A stretch of DNA of 64,000 bases, taken from Martelella mediterranea DSM 17316 (lineage in GTDB: Bacteria > Pseudomonadota > Alphaproteobacteria > Rhizobiales > Rhizobiaceae). Made by a program: the position numbers and the translations under genes. The stretch is from assembly GCF_002043005.1 (NCBI RefSeq), contig NZ_CP020330.1, positions 828,501-892,500 of the forward strand, in the 5' to 3' direction. A model generated the notes under the pieces. It did no database searches. It saw nothing but the letters and a program-made list of their open reading frames with translations, and was not told the DNA's origin. Positions 33,713 to 43,231 of this stretch are shown one piece after another (position 1 is the stretch's first letter; every line of letters starts with the position of its first letter).

Positions 33713-34957
33713 GTGAACCGTGTGGAAGGCATTCTGAGCGGCATTGCCTCGCGCATGGCCGCGGCGTGGTTCGTGTTGCTTGCAACGACGGCGGTGGCGC
33801 TGCTTGCGCTCTATGACGGTGCGCTCCCGGCCCTTGCCGTCATTTCCGCCTGGCTCATCGTCTGCGCTGCCGCCATTGCCGCCATCCGGCCCAGGCTGGC
33901 CGCGGAGGAGGAGAGCGTTCCCGACAGTCTGGAGACCGTGCTCGCCTTCGATTTCGGCGACCTTCCCGGCCTGCTCGATGAAATCGACCTTGCGATCTAT
34001 CTTCTGGCCCCCGACGGCACGGTTCTGTTCCAGAACCGCTCGGCGAGCGACACGTTCGGAAAATTCCCGCTCGGCTCCCACATCTCGGCGCGCATGCGCG
34101 CCCCCGGCGTGCTCGACATCATCCGCGATACGTTGGCGAACGGCCGCGTCAACCAGATCGAATATTCCGAGCGACTGCCCTCCGAGCGCGTCTATCTGGT
34201 GCGCAGCGCGCCGGTTTCCGATGCCGAGAAGCCGGTGTTCATGCTGGTGCTGCGCGATGTCTCCGAGGCGCGCCGGATCGATCGCATGCGCTCCGATTTC
34301 GTCGCCAATGCCAGCCACGAACTCAGAACCCCGCTCGCCTCGCTGCGCGGCTATATCGAAACGCTGCAGGGCCCGGCCAAGCACGATGTGAAGGCGCAGG
34401 AACGGTTCCTGCCGATCATGCTCGACCAGGCGACCCGGATGAGCCGTCTGGTCGACGACCTGATGAGCCTGTCGCGGCTGGAGGCCAAGGCCCATCTGCC
34501 GCCGGACCAGACGGTCACGCTCAACGCCCTGCTCGGCCATGTCCGCGACAGCCTGCTGCCGCTGGCTGAGGATCTGGAGGTGTCGATCCACCTGTTCATG
34601 CCCGAGGAGCCGGTGACGGTGAACGGCGACAAGGACGAACTGGTGGAAGTGTTCGAGAACCTGATCGAGAACGCCTGCAAATACGGCTCAGAAGGCGGCA
34701 AGGTCGAGGTCTATCTCAAGCCGCTTTCGCCTTCCGGCGCCGAGGTTTCCGTGGTCGATCACGGCCCTGGCATCCCCTCCGAACACGTGCCGCGACTGAC
34801 CGAACGCTTCTATCGCGTCTCGGTCGCCGACAGCCGTTCGAAGAAGGGCACCGGCCTTGGCCTCGCCATCGTCAAGCACATCCTCACCCGCCATCGCGCC
34901 CGGCTCTCGGTAAAATCCGAAGTCGGCCAGGGCACGACCTTCACCGTCCGGTTCTGA
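33713..34957 (+). CDS. phoR: Phosphate-regulon sensor histidine kinase PhoR
   Basis: A 414-residue kinase. Two N-terminal membrane segments (residues about 15-60) and a PAS-like domain (about 90-195, [20 protein letters not shown]) precede HisKA with the phospho-His in [16 protein letters not shown], then the ATPase boxes [18 protein letters not shown] and [12 protein letters not shown]. PhoR phosphorylates PhoB when phosphate is scarce, under restraint from PstSCAB and PhoU. The start is GTG at 33713. It precedes pstS, whereas its partner phoB ends the cluster. Confidence 0.9.
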   Translation: MNRVEGILSGIASRMAAAWFVLLATTAVALLALYDGALPALAVISAWLIVCAAAIAAIRPRLAAEEESVPDSLETVLAFDFGDLPGLLDEIDLAIYLLAPDGTVLFQNRSASDTFGKFPLGSHISARMRAPGVLDIIRDTLANGRVNQIEYSERLPSERVYLVRSAPVSDAEKPVFMLVLRDVSEARRIDRMRSDFVANASHELRTPLASLRGYIETLQGPAKHDVKAQERFLPIMLDQATRMSRLVDDLMSLSRLEAKAHLPPDQTVTLNALLGHVRDSLLPLAEDLEVSIHLFMPEEPVTVNGDKDELVEVFENLIENACKYGSEGGKVEVYLKPLSPSGAEVSVVDHGPGIPSEHVPRLTERFYRVSVADSRSKKGTGLGLAIVKHILTRHRARLSVKSEVGQGTTFTVRF

Positions 34958-35001
34958 CGGCGTCCGAAAAGTGAAACCCTTAATTTTTTCATAGGGATAG
35001 A

Positions 35002-35030
35002 CTGTCATAAAACTGAAGTAAAAATGACAT
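35002..35030 (+). promoter_or_regulatory. Pho box ahead of pstS (three 11-bp repeats)
   Basis: CTGTCAT (35002), CTGAAGT (35013) and ATGACAT (35024) are each followed by AAAA. The exact 11-bp period and A-rich spacers match the PhoB binding pattern, with the first unit a perfect half-site. It lies 54 bp upstream of the pstS ATG, so pst expression should respond to PhoB. Confidence 0.85.
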
Positions 35031-35083
35031 AAAACCGGGTCAACCCGAGAGGGCACCGCAAAGCCGCAAGAGGCGAGCCAGCC

Positions 35084-36127
35084 ATGAAGCCATTCATCCT
35101 GCCGATCGTGACGCTTGCCGCCGCGCTTGCCTTTGCCGCGCCGGCGCTGGCGCGCAGCCAGATCCAGATCGCCGGCTCCTCCACCGTGCTGCCCTATGCC
35201 AAGATCGTGGCGGAAACCTTTGGCGAGATCTATCCCGACTACAAGACGCCGATCGTGGAATCGGGCGGCTCGTCGGCCGGGCTCAAGGAATTCTGCAAGG
35301 GCGTCGGCCCGCGCACCATCGATATCGCCAATGCCTCGCGGCCAATGCGCGAGGGCGAGCGCGAAAACTGCGCCAAGAACGGTGTTACCGGCATTTCCGA
35401 GATCGTGTTCGGTTATGACGGCATCGTGTTCGCCACCGACGCCGCGATGGAACCGATGGCGCTGACGCCGCTCGATCTCTATAAGGCGCTCGCCGCCGAA
35501 CTGGTGATCGACGGCAAGCTCGTGCAAAACCCCTATACCCGCTGGGCGCAAGTCAATCCGGCGCTGCCCGATGTCGAGATCACCGCCTATATTCCCGGCG
35601 AAAAGCACGGCACCCGCGAGGTGTTCGAGGAAAAGGTGCTAGCGGTCGGCTGCGAAGAGTCGGGCGCTGTCGAATTTCTCACGAAAGAATTCGGCGAGAA
35701 GCAGGGCGAGAGCAAATGCATTGCGGTGCGCAAGGATGGCCGCGCGCCGGGCATTGACGGCGACTATACCGAAACGCTGGCGCGGGTCGCCGCCAACCGT
35801 TCGGCGCTCGGCGTCTTCGGCCTGTCCTTTTACGACAACAATACTGACAAGCTGAATGTGGCGACGATCGACGGCGTCACGCCGACGCTCGAAACCGTCG
35901 GCTCCGGCGAATACCCGGTCTCGCGACCGCTCTATTTCTACGTCAAGAATGCCCATGTCGGAGCGATCGCGGGCCTCAAGGAATATGTCGATTTCTTCCT
36001 CTCCGACGACATGGCCGGGCCCTATGGCCCGCTTGCCGAATATGGCCTCGTGCCGGCTTCGGAAGCGGAACGCGCGGCAACCAAGGCCGCTTTCGATGCG
36101 GGCGTGACGCTGCAGCAGACACAGTAG
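35084..36127 (+). CDS. pstS: Phosphate ABC transporter, periplasmic phosphate-binding protein
   Basis: A 347-residue binding protein with a signal peptide (FILPIVTLAAALAFAAPALA, cleavage before RSQIQ). The mature start IAGSSTVLPYAKIVAETF and the ESGGSSAGLKEFCKGVG loop bind phosphate; DIANASRPM follows. It captures inorganic phosphate for PstCAB and feeds the signalling state sensed by PhoR. A triple-repeat Pho box lies directly upstream. It opens the pstS-pstC-pstA-pstB-phoU-phoB run. Confidence 0.93.
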   Translation: MKPFILPIVTLAAALAFAAPALARSQIQIAGSSTVLPYAKIVAETFGEIYPDYKTPIVESGGSSAGLKEFCKGVGPRTIDIANASRPMREGERENCAKNGVTGISEIVFGYDGIVFATDAAMEPMALTPLDLYKALAAELVIDGKLVQNPYTRWAQVNPALPDVEITAYIPGEKHGTREVFEEKVLAVGCEESGAVEFLTKEFGEKQGESKCIAVRKDGRAPGIDGDYTETLARVAANRSALGVFGLSFYDNNTDKLNVATIDGVTPTLETVGSGEYPVSRPLYFYVKNAHVGAIAGLKEYVDFFLSDDMAGPYGPLAEYGLVPASEAERAATKAAFDAGVTLQQTQ

Positions 36128-36139
36128 CGACCGCTATGA

Positions 36140-37678
36140 ATGACAATCGCCGCCGCCGGCGGCAACAAGGGGCCTGAAGCCCCGGATGGTCCGGATATGC
36201 ATGTGTTTTTGATCATACTGGCGCTCATCGTGCTTCTCAGCGCAGGCGGTTTCTTCGCCGCCCGCGCCAAGGCCTATGCGCTGGCCGATGCCGGGCGGAT
36301 CAACTCACGCCCCAGCCACCACGCAAGCTTCGTCACGATCGCGACCGTCGTTCCGGCCGTGCTCCTGATGGCGGTATGGATGGTGGCGAGCCCGCTCCTG
36401 ATCGGCGCGGAGATCCGTGAAGGTTTTCCCGATAGCGTGAAGGCGCAGCCGGCCTCCGCCCAAAGCCTGACCTTCAACACCGTCACCTCCGTCGCCTACG
36501 GCCTGCGCCAGCTTCCCGATGCCGCGCGCGAACGCGTCGCGGAAGATTCCAGCCAGCTTCGCGCGGTGCTTGCCAAAAGCGGCATTCCGCTGGCCGCCAA
36601 TCCGCAGCCCTTCGTGCTCAAATCGGCGGAGCGGATGAACGCGCTTTCGGCGAAAAGCAGCTACGCCATGGCGGCCGCCGTGCTGGCCGTCGCTCTCGTC
36701 TCGCTGGCGCTGTCCTTCCGCGCGGTCAGGCCGCAGTTCCAGGCCCGCAACCGCGTCGAACAGGTGGTGCTGGGGGCCCTGCTTCTGGCCTCCACCATCG
36801 CGATCCTGACGACCGTTGGCATCGTGCTGTCGATGTTGTCGGAATCGCTGCGCTTCTTCGCCCAGGTCTCGCCGATCGATTTCTTCTTCGGCACGGTGTG
36901 GGACCCGCGTTTTGCCGCCGCCGGCGAGACCGGCTCGCCCGGCCAGTTCGGCCTGATCCCGCTTCTGGCCGGCACGATCTATATTTCCGCGGTGGCGATG
37001 GCGGTTGCGGTGCCGATCGGGCTCTATGCCGCGATCTACATGTCGGAATATGCCAGCGGCCGGCTGCGTTCGATCGCCAAGCCGCTGCTGGAGGTGCTCG
37101 CCGGCATTCCGACCATCGTCTACGGCTTTTTCGCGCTGATCACGGTCGGCCCGCTGCTGCGCGATATCTCGGTGGAGCTGAACGGGCTGTTCACCGGCAA
37201 TTACCGCAATTTCATCGAGGCGCAGTCGGTGCTGACGGCGGGCGTGGTGATGGGCATCATGCTGATTCCCTTCGTTTCGTCGCTCTCCGATGACATCATC
37301 AACGCCGTGCCCGACAGCCTGCGCAAGGGCTCGCTGGGGCTTGGCGCGACGCAGTCGGAGACCATCAAGCGCGTGGTTCTGCCGGCGGCGCTGCCGGGCA
37401 TTGTCGGCGCGCTGCTTTTGACGGCCTCGCGCGCGATCGGCGAGACCATGATCGTGGTGCTTGCCGCCGGCGTTGCCGCCAATCTGCAGATCAATCCGTT
37501 CGAGCCGATGACGACGGTGACGGTGAAGATCGTCAACCAGCTCACCGGCGACCTCGAATTCAACACGCCGCAGACGCTGGTGGCCTTCGCGCTCGGCCTG
37601 ACCCTGTTCGTGATCACGCTCTGCCTCAATGTCTACGCGCTCTATGTCGTGCGCAAATACCGGGAGCAGTACGCATGA
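36140..37678 (+). CDS. pstC: Phosphate ABC transporter permease PstC
   Basis: A 512-residue permease, longer than enterobacterial PstC because of an N-terminal extension with an extra membrane segment and a periplasmic loop, as usual in rhizobia. The binding-protein-dependent transport domain covers about the last 280 residues, with GLYAAIYMSEYASGR and the EAA-type loop SLRKGSLGLGATQSETIKRVVLP. The translation start is uncertain: ATG at 36140 or, more natural for the membrane topology, ATG at 36197 (MHVFLIILAL). A neighbouring ATG at 36136 is in another frame and stops quickly. Confidence 0.9.
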   Translation: MTIAAAGGNKGPEAPDGPDMHVFLIILALIVLLSAGGFFAARAKAYALADAGRINSRPSHHASFVTIATVVPAVLLMAVWMVASPLLIGAEIREGFPDSVKAQPASAQSLTFNTVTSVAYGLRQLPDAARERVAEDSSQLRAVLAKSGIPLAANPQPFVLKSAERMNALSAKSSYAMAAAVLAVALVSLALSFRAVRPQFQARNRVEQVVLGALLLASTIAILTTVGIVLSMLSESLRFFAQVSPIDFFFGTVWDPRFAAAGETGSPGQFGLIPLLAGTIYISAVAMAVAVPIGLYAAIYMSEYASGRLRSIAKPLLEVLAGIPTIVYGFFALITVGPLLRDISVELNGLFTGNYRNFIEAQSVLTAGVVMGIMLIPFVSSLSDDIINAVPDSLRKGSLGLGATQSETIKRVVLPAALPGIVGALLLTASRAIGETMIVVLAAGVAANLQINPFEPMTTVTVKIVNQLTGDLEFNTPQTLVAFALGLTLFVITLCLNVYALYVVRKYREQYA

Positions 37679-39003
37679 GCGAGACATTCACCAATCCGAA
37701 CGAGGCGGGGGATTTCCGCCGCAGGGTCACCGAGACCCGCCGCAAGGGGCTGAAACGCCGCCACCGCGCCGAAAGGCGGTTCCGCGTATTCGGTTTCCTT
37801 GCGATCTTCGCCGGCCTGTTCTTCCTGGCGGCATTGCTGTTCTCGGTCGCCGGCAAGGGCTTTTCCGCCTTCCAGCAGACCACGATCACGCTGCCGATCA
37901 CGTTTTCGGAACAGGTGGTCGACCCCGAGGGCCTGCGCGACGAAAACCCGCGCCTGCTGCTGACCGCGAACTATCCGGCTCTGGTGCAGGACGCGCTGGC
38001 GAAAACGCTCGATCTCGACCCCGCCAATGCCGCCGAGATGCGCGAAGCCATGCGGCTCGTCTCGCGCTCGGCCCGCGTCGACCTGCGCGACGTGGTGATG
38101 GACGATCCGTCGGTGATCGGAAAGACCGTCGACGTGAAGCTCTTGGCCGCCGCCGATGTCGATTCCGCCAACAAGGGCCAGATCGATCTCTCGCTGCCGG
38201 AAACCAGCCGCCGCGTCTCAGATCAACAGGCCGCATGGATGGCGGAGTTGAAGGCGGAAGGCCGGCTGCACAAGAGCTTCAACGCCGGCTTCTTCACCCA
38301 TGGCGCATCCTCGCGGCCGGAATCGGCGGGCATCGGCGTCGCCTTCGTCGGCACGCTCTACATGATGGGCATCGTGCTGGTATTGTCCCTGCCGCTCGGC
38401 GTGGCGTCCGCGATCTATCTCGAGGAATTCGCGCCGAAGAACCGGTTCACCGATGTCATCGAGGTCAATATCAACAACCTCGCCGCCGTGCCGTCGATCG
38501 TCTTCGGCCTGCTCGGCGTGGCGCTGTTCATCGGCTTTCTCGGCCTGCCGCGCTCGGCCGCACTCGTTGGCGGGCTGGTGCTGACGTTGATGACGCTGCC
38601 GACGATCATCATCGCCACCCGCTCGGCGCTGAAGGCGGTGCCGCCCTCGATCCGCTCGGCGGCGCTCGGCGTCGGCGCGTCGAAGATGCAGGCGGTGTTC
38701 CACCACGTGTTGCCGCTCGCCATGCCCGGCATTCTCACCGGCACGATCATCGGCCTGGCCCGCGCGCTCGGCGAAACCGCGCCGCTGCTGCTGATCGGCA
38801 TGGTCGCCTTCGTGGCGGATTATCCGGCAAGCCCGCTCGATCCCTCGACCGCGCTGCCGGTGCAGATCTACATGTGGGCGGGCGAAGCCGAGCGCGCCTT
38901 TGTCGAGCGCACCTCGGCGGCGATCATCGTGCTGTTGGTATTCCTGATCCTGATGAACCTGACCGCAGTCATTCTCCGCCGCCGCTTCGAGCGGCGCTGG
39001 TAG
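37675..39003 (+). CDS. pstA: Phosphate ABC transporter permease PstA
   Basis: A 442-residue permease, again with a long N-terminal extension: a basic cytoplasmic start, one membrane segment ([20 protein letters not shown]), a roughly 200-residue periplasmic part, then the core permease domain from about residue 220. The EAA loop is [23 protein letters not shown]. It pairs with PstC to form the channel of the phosphate importer. The start overlaps the pstC stop (ATGA), and it is followed within two bases by pstB. Confidence 0.92.
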   Translation: MSETFTNPNEAGDFRRRVTETRRKGLKRRHRAERRFRVFGFLAIFAGLFFLAALLFSVAGKGFSAFQQTTITLPITFSEQVVDPEGLRDENPRLLLTANYPALVQDALAKTLDLDPANAAEMREAMRLVSRSARVDLRDVVMDDPSVIGKTVDVKLLAAADVDSANKGQIDLSLPETSRRVSDQQAAWMAELKAEGRLHKSFNAGFFTHGASSRPESAGIGVAFVGTLYMMGIVLVLSLPLGVASAIYLEEFAPKNRFTDVIEVNINNLAAVPSIVFGLLGVALFIGFLGLPRSAALVGGLVLTLMTLPTIIIATRSALKAVPPSIRSAALGVGASKMQAVFHHVLPLAMPGILTGTIIGLARALGETAPLLLIGMVAFVADYPASPLDPSTALPVQIYMWAGEAERAFVERTSAAIIVLLVFLILMNLTAVILRRRFERRW

Positions 39004-39004
39004 A

Positions 39005-39808
39005 ATGACCCTTGATGCGAAAAGAACAATGAGCGGAAACATGAACGAACAAACCTACAAGATGGTCGGCAAGGATGTTTCCGTCTATTACGGGCAGAAG
39101 CGGGCGCTGTTCGACGTCAACCTGAACATCCGCCAGAATGCCGTCACCGCGCTGATCGGCCCGTCGGGCTGCGGCAAGTCGACCTTCCTGCGCACGCTCA
39201 ACCGCATGAATGACACGATCGACAATTGCCGGGTGACCGGCACGATCACGCTCGACGGCGAGGATATCTATACCTCCGGCATTGATGTGGTGGAACTGCG
39301 CGCCCGCGTCGGCATGGTGTTCCAGAACCCGAACCCGTTTCCGAAATCGATCTACGAGAACGTCGCCTACGGCCCGCGCATCCACGGCCTTGCCCGTCAT
39401 CGTTCGGATTTCGACCGGATCGTGGAGACCAGCCTGCAGAAGGCGGGCCTCTTCAACGAGGTCAAGGACCGCCTGCAGGAACCCGGCACCAGCCTTTCCG
39501 GCGGCCAGCAGCAGCGGCTTTGCATCGCGCGCGCCATCGCCGTCAGCCCGGAAGTGATCCTGATGGACGAGCCGTGCTCGGCGCTCGACCCGATCGCGAC
39601 CGCCCGCGTGGAAGAGCTGATCAGCGAATTAAAGCAGAACTACACCATCGTGATGGTGACCCATTCGATGCAGCAGGCCGCGCGCGTGTCAGAGCGCACG
39701 GCGATGTTCCATCTCGGCTACATGGTCGAGGAGGACGACACCGACACGATTTTCACCAATCCCGCGGACCAGCGCACCCAGGACTACATTATGGGCAGGT
39801 TCGGTTAA
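39005..39808 (+). CDS. pstB: Phosphate ABC transporter ATP-binding protein PstB
   Basis: A 267-residue ATPase. Walker A is GPSGCGKST, signature [15 protein letters not shown], Walker [13 protein letters not shown], and the switch His is in [28 protein letters not shown] is typical of PstB. ATG at 39005 follows pstA closely; further starts at 39029 or 39041 are possible because the first residues ([10 protein letters not shown]) are not conserved. It powers phosphate import with PstCA and carries the phosphate signal to PhoU and PhoR. Confidence 0.94.
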   Translation: MTLDAKRTMSGNMNEQTYKMVGKDVSVYYGQKRALFDVNLNIRQNAVTALIGPSGCGKSTFLRTLNRMNDTIDNCRVTGTITLDGEDIYTSGIDVVELRARVGMVFQNPNPFPKSIYENVAYGPRIHGLARHRSDFDRIVETSLQKAGLFNEVKDRLQEPGTSLSGGQQQRLCIARAIAVSPEVILMDEPCSALDPIATARVEELISELKQNYTIVMVTHSMQQAARVSERTAMFHLGYMVEEDDTDTIFTNPADQRTQDYIMGRFG

Positions 39809-39820
39809 GGAGACGCACAG

Positions 39821-40540
39821 ATGGCACACTCGCATATCATATCGGCCTTCGACGAGGAGCTGAAATATCTCCAGCGCCGGATTTCCGAAATGGGCGGCAT
39901 GGCGGAAGAGATGGTCTCGCAATCCGTCGTGGCGCTGGTCAACACCGATACCGAACTCGCCGAGAAGGTGATCGCCGAGGATCTGGCGCTGGACGAGGCC
40001 GAGCGCGAGGTCGGCGAAAAGGCGATCGTCACCATCGCGCGGCGCCAGCCGGTGGCGGCGGACCTGCGTGAAATCATGGGTGCGATCCGCATCGCCGCCG
40101 ACCTCGAGCGCGTTGGCGACATGGCCAAGAACACCGCCAAGCGGGTGATCTCGGTGCAGGGCACCGGGGTTCCGCGCAAGCTCGCCCACGGCATCGAGCA
40201 CCTGTCGGAACTGGCGCTGCTGCAGCTCAAGGAAGTGCTCGACGCCTACACCTCGCGCCAGGCCGACAAGGCCAATTCGATCCGCGAGCGCGACGAGGAG
40301 ATCGACGCGATCTACACCTCGCTGTTCCGCGAGCTTTTGACCTACATGATGGAGGATCCGCGCAATATCACCACCTGCACGCATCTTCTGTTCTGCGCCA
40401 AGAACATCGAGCGCATCGGCGACCACGCCACCAATATTGCTGAAATGATCTACTACATCGCCACCGGCTCGCAGCCACAGGGAGAACGCCCGAAGGACGA
40501 CATGTCGCCCTCGGTCGGCTCCGGCGAGAGCAAGTCCTGA
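39821..40540 (+). CDS. phoU: Phosphate-signalling complex protein PhoU
   Basis: A 239-residue all-helical protein built of two three-helix repeats. Each repeat holds the metal-binding motif: ERVGDMAKNTAKR in the first and ERIGDHATNIAEM in the second. PhoU links PstB to PhoR and keeps the regulon off when phosphate is plentiful. The C-terminal tail (GERPKDDMSPSVGSGESKS) is polar and probably disordered. GGAGA precedes the ATG; the gene follows pstB by 12 bp and phoB follows by 22 bp. Confidence 0.93.
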   Translation: MAHSHIISAFDEELKYLQRRISEMGGMAEEMVSQSVVALVNTDTELAEKVIAEDLALDEAEREVGEKAIVTIARRQPVAADLREIMGAIRIAADLERVGDMAKNTAKRVISVQGTGVPRKLAHGIEHLSELALLQLKEVLDAYTSRQADKANSIRERDEEIDAIYTSLFRELLTYMMEDPRNITTCTHLLFCAKNIERIGDHATNIAEMIYYIATGSQPQGERPKDDMSPSVGSGESKS

Positions 40541-40562
40541 AACCATTTGACAGAGGCACGAG

Positions 40563-41246
40563 ATGGTTCCGAAGATTGCAGTTGTCGAAGATGAAGAAGC
40601 GCTGAGCGTCCTGCTGCGCTACAACCTTGAATCGGAAGGCTATGAAGTCGAGACGATCGCGCGCGGCGACGAGGCCGAACTCAGGCTGCAGGAGCGGGTG
40701 CCGGACCTCCTGCTGCTCGACTGGATGTTGCCGGGCGTTTCCGGCATCGAGCTTTGCCGCAGGCTCCGGATGCGGCCCGAGACCGAGCGTCTGCCGATCA
40801 TCATGCTGACGGCGCGCGGCGAGGAAAGCGAGCGGGTGCGCGGTCTTGCGATCGGCGCCGACGATTATGTCGTCAAGCCGTTCTCGACCCCGGAACTGAT
40901 GGCCCGCGTCAGGGCGATCCTGCGGCGCGCCCGGCCGGAAGTGCTTTCCAGCGTGCTCAAATGCGGCGATATCGAGCTTGACCGCGAGACCCACCGCGTT
41001 CACCGCAAGGCCAAGGAAGTCCGCCTCGGGCCGACCGAGTTCCGGCTGCTCGAATTCCTGATGACCTCGCCCGGCCGGGTGTTCTCCCGCTCCCAGCTTC
41101 TCGACGGTGTGTGGGGCCACGACATCTATGTCGACGAACGCACCGTCGACGTCCATGTCGGGCGTCTCAGAAAGGCCCTCAACTTCTCGCAAATGCCCGA
41201 CGTGATCCGCACCGTGCGCGGCGCCGGCTATTCGATGGAGGTGTGA
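40563..41246 (+). CDS. phoB: Phosphate-regulon response regulator PhoB
   Basis: A 227-residue OmpR-type regulator. The receiver domain has the acidic pair VVEDEEA, the phospho-acceptor Asp in LLLLDWMLPGVSG (about residue 53) and Lys in DYVVKPFS. The winged-helix effector domain follows, with GPTEFRLLEFLMTSPGRVFSR and the recognition part DERTVDVHVGRLRKAL. Phosphorylated PhoB binds Pho boxes such as 35002-35030. It ends the cluster; a perfect 12-bp hairpin follows. Confidence 0.94.
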   Translation: MVPKIAVVEDEEALSVLLRYNLESEGYEVETIARGDEAELRLQERVPDLLLLDWMLPGVSGIELCRRLRMRPETERLPIIMLTARGEESERVRGLAIGADDYVVKPFSTPELMARVRAILRRARPEVLSSVLKCGDIELDRETHRVHRKAKEVRLGPTEFRLLEFLMTSPGRVFSRSQLLDGVWGHDIYVDERTVDVHVGRLRKALNFSQMPDVIRTVRGAGYSMEV

Positions 41247-41264
41247 GGGGCCGCATGGCCCCGC

Positions 41265-41292
41265 CAATCTCCGCCCTTGAGGGCGGAGATTG
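41265..41292. terminator. Perfect 12-bp hairpin between phoB and a convergent gene
   Basis: CAATCTCCGCCC (41265-41276) pairs exactly with GGGCGGAGATTG (41281-41292) across a TTGA loop. It is 18 bp after the phoB stop and about 60 bp before the end of the convergent monooxygenase gene. There is no T-run, so it may act as a bidirectional or Rho-assisted stop. Confidence 0.6.
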
Positions 41293-41351
41293 CGCGCCGG
41301 AGCGTCCATTGTACCGAAGTCCGGGCGATCCCGTGTTTTCGGCGACCGGGA

Positions 41352-42956
41352 TCAGCGGACTTCGAAACCGCGGTAATTGTCGTCGCGGATGGCGTTCATT
41401 TCGGTCATGTAATTGCCCATGCCGCCCATGTACCACATCGAGGTTCTGGGCTTGCCGGGAATGTTGGCGCCGTTGATCCAGCTGTCCGTCACTTCGAACA
41501 GCGTGCCGGCCATGCCTTCTTGGCACACCCGCACCCAGTCGTCCTGGGCCTCTCTCGTGGTCTCGATGATGCTGTTGCCTTGTTCGGCCTTCTCGATCAG
41601 GTCGCACAGGAAGTCGACCTGCCATTCATGCACCAGCGGCTGGCTGGTGAACGGGCTGAAGGGTCCGAATACCATCAGAAGGTTCGGGAAATCGGCGATG
41701 GACATGCCGGCATAGGCGCGCGGACCGTTCTTCCAGGCATCCTTCAGCCGTACGCCGTTGCGCCCGATCGTGTCGATCTTCAGATAGTTGCCGGTCATCG
41801 CGTCGAAGCCGGTCGCCATGATCACCACGTCGAGTTCCAGCTCCTTGCCGCCGACGATCAGCCCGTTTTCGGTGTATCGCTCGATCGGCTCCGCCTTGAC
41901 GTCGTGGAGGGTGACATTGTCGCGATTATAGGTCTCGTAGTAATTGTCGGCGGCCAGCGGACGCTTGGCGTAATAGTCGCGTGGGGTCAGTTTGCGGGCG
42001 ACTTCGGGGTCGGTGACGATGGCGTCGATCTTCGACTTGATGAAGTCGGTCGCCGTCTTGTTGGCCTCTGCGGTCACCGGAATATCGGAGAAGGTTTCGA
42101 GCAGGAAGCTGAAGCCATTGCCTTTTTTCCAGGCCTTTTCGTAAACGCGTTTGCGCTCTTCATTGTCGACCTCAAGCGCGGAAACGGTGCTTTCGTCAAA
42201 GCCGAAAACCGCCGCCGTGCTCAGCGCCCAGTCGCGGAAGCCGTGCGGATCGGCCTTGATCTTCTCGCGCGTTTCGGCCGGGAAGGGGCCGATGCCGAGC
42301 GGCACCACCCATTGCGCGGTGCGCTGTAACACATGCAGATGGCCGACCTTGTCGGCGAGCGCGGTGATGATCTGGATGCCGGTCGAGCCGGTTCCGACCA
42401 CGCCGACGCGCTTGCCCTGAAGGTCGGGCGCGTTGTCCGGCCATTTCGAGGCGAGTAGCACCTCGCCCTTGAACTTGTCCTGATCCGGGAATTGCGGGGC
42501 ATAGGAGGAGGAGAGAAGCCCCACGGCCTCGATCACATATTTTGCCTTCACCGTATCGCCGGCCGTGGTGGTCAGGAGCCAGCGGCCCTCGTCCTCTTTC
42601 CATTCGGCGCTGGCGATGCGGGTGTTGAAATGGATCGAGCGCTTCAGGTCGTGCTTGTCGGCGACCGCGTTCAGATAGTTCAGCACTTCAGGCTGCTTGG
42701 CATAGCGCTCCGACCATTCCCAGTTCTGGAACATGTCGAGGTCGAAGGAATAGGTGTAGACGGTCGATTCGGTGTCGACCCGGCAGCCCGGATAGCGGTT
42801 CCAGTACCATGTGCCGCCAACGCCGCCGGCGTCATCGAAGGCTTCGGCCTTCATGCCGAGCACGTTGCGCGTCTTGTGCAGCGCGTAGAGCCCGCCGACG
42901 CCCGCGCCGATGATGGCGACATCGAGCTCAAGCTGTTTGTGCGATACCGCGTTCAT
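41352..42956 (-). CDS. Baeyer-Villiger-type flavin monooxygenase with an altered fingerprint
   Basis: A 534-residue class B flavoprotein monooxygenase. The FAD Rossmann motif is IIGAGVGGLYALHKTR, and the BVMO motif GGTWYWNRYPGCRVD is intact. The NADPH motif is GVVGTGSTGIQII. The second fingerprint F-x-G-x-x-x-H-x-x-x-W-P reads FKGEVLLASKWPD, so the usual His (about residue 168) is Leu. The ATG at 42956 has GGAGG upstream. Such enzymes insert an oxygen next to a ketone, giving esters or lactones. It is divergent from an aldehyde dehydrogenase and an alcohol dehydrogenase across paired operators. Confidence 0.85.
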   Translation of the reverse strand: MNAVSHKQLELDVAIIGAGVGGLYALHKTRNVLGMKAEAFDDAGGVGGTWYWNRYPGCRVDTESTVYTYSFDLDMFQNWEWSERYAKQPEVLNYLNAVADKHDLKRSIHFNTRIASAEWKEDEGRWLLTTTAGDTVKAKYVIEAVGLLSSSYAPQFPDQDKFKGEVLLASKWPDNAPDLQGKRVGVVGTGSTGIQIITALADKVGHLHVLQRTAQWVVPLGIGPFPAETREKIKADPHGFRDWALSTAAVFGFDESTVSALEVDNEERKRVYEKAWKKGNGFSFLLETFSDIPVTAEANKTATDFIKSKIDAIVTDPEVARKLTPRDYYAKRPLAADNYYETYNRDNVTLHDVKAEPIERYTENGLIVGGKELELDVVIMATGFDAMTGNYLKIDTIGRNGVRLKDAWKNGPRAYAGMSIADFPNLLMVFGPFSPFTSQPLVHEWQVDFLCDLIEKAEQGNSIIETTREAQDDWVRVCQEGMAGTLFEVTDSWINGANIPGKPRTSMWYMGGMGNYMTEMNAIRDDNYRGFEVR

Positions 42957-43108
42957 TGTGAAACCTCCCATTCTCGTCAAATCTTGCGGCGGCAAGGCGC
43001 ACGCCGGTCTTTATCCTTAAGCGGGTCGCGGAGCCGGCGCTTGGTTTTGAGCCTGACGCTTCCGGCGGCAAAAAATGCGCCGCAGACCTCGCTTTCACAC
43101 ACTCATAT

Positions 43109-43180
43109 GGTATTACGGTATTATCGTCAATGACGCAAAATGCCCTTGTCATGATCATATTCCTATAATACCGTAATACG
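43109..43180. promoter_or_regulatory. Two inverted copies of a 16-bp operator-like site in the divergent promoter region
   Basis: GGTATTACGGTATTAT at 43109-43124 recurs inverted at 43165-43180 (ATAATACCGTAATACG), with 15 of 16 positions matching. Each copy is itself two direct GTATTA units. The centres are 56 bp apart, about five helical turns. The region lies between the monooxygenase (start 42956) and aldehyde dehydrogenase (start 43232) genes and is AT-rich, so a dimeric regulator bound at both sites could loop the DNA or control both promoters. No regulator gene is adjacent. Confidence 0.6.
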
Positions 43181-43231
43181 AACATATTAAAAAGGCAGCG
43201 ACCAGCGCCGCTTCACCAAGGATGGTATGAC

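Noticed and set aside
36136..36177. An ATG with MNDN start near pstC
   Set aside because: It is in a different frame from pstC and stops after 13 codons; no evidence of a frameshift.
36305..37687. A 460-codon minus-strand frame opposite pstC
   Set aside because: Arg/His/Asp-rich shadow translation; the plus strand encodes a recognisable permease overlapping pstA.
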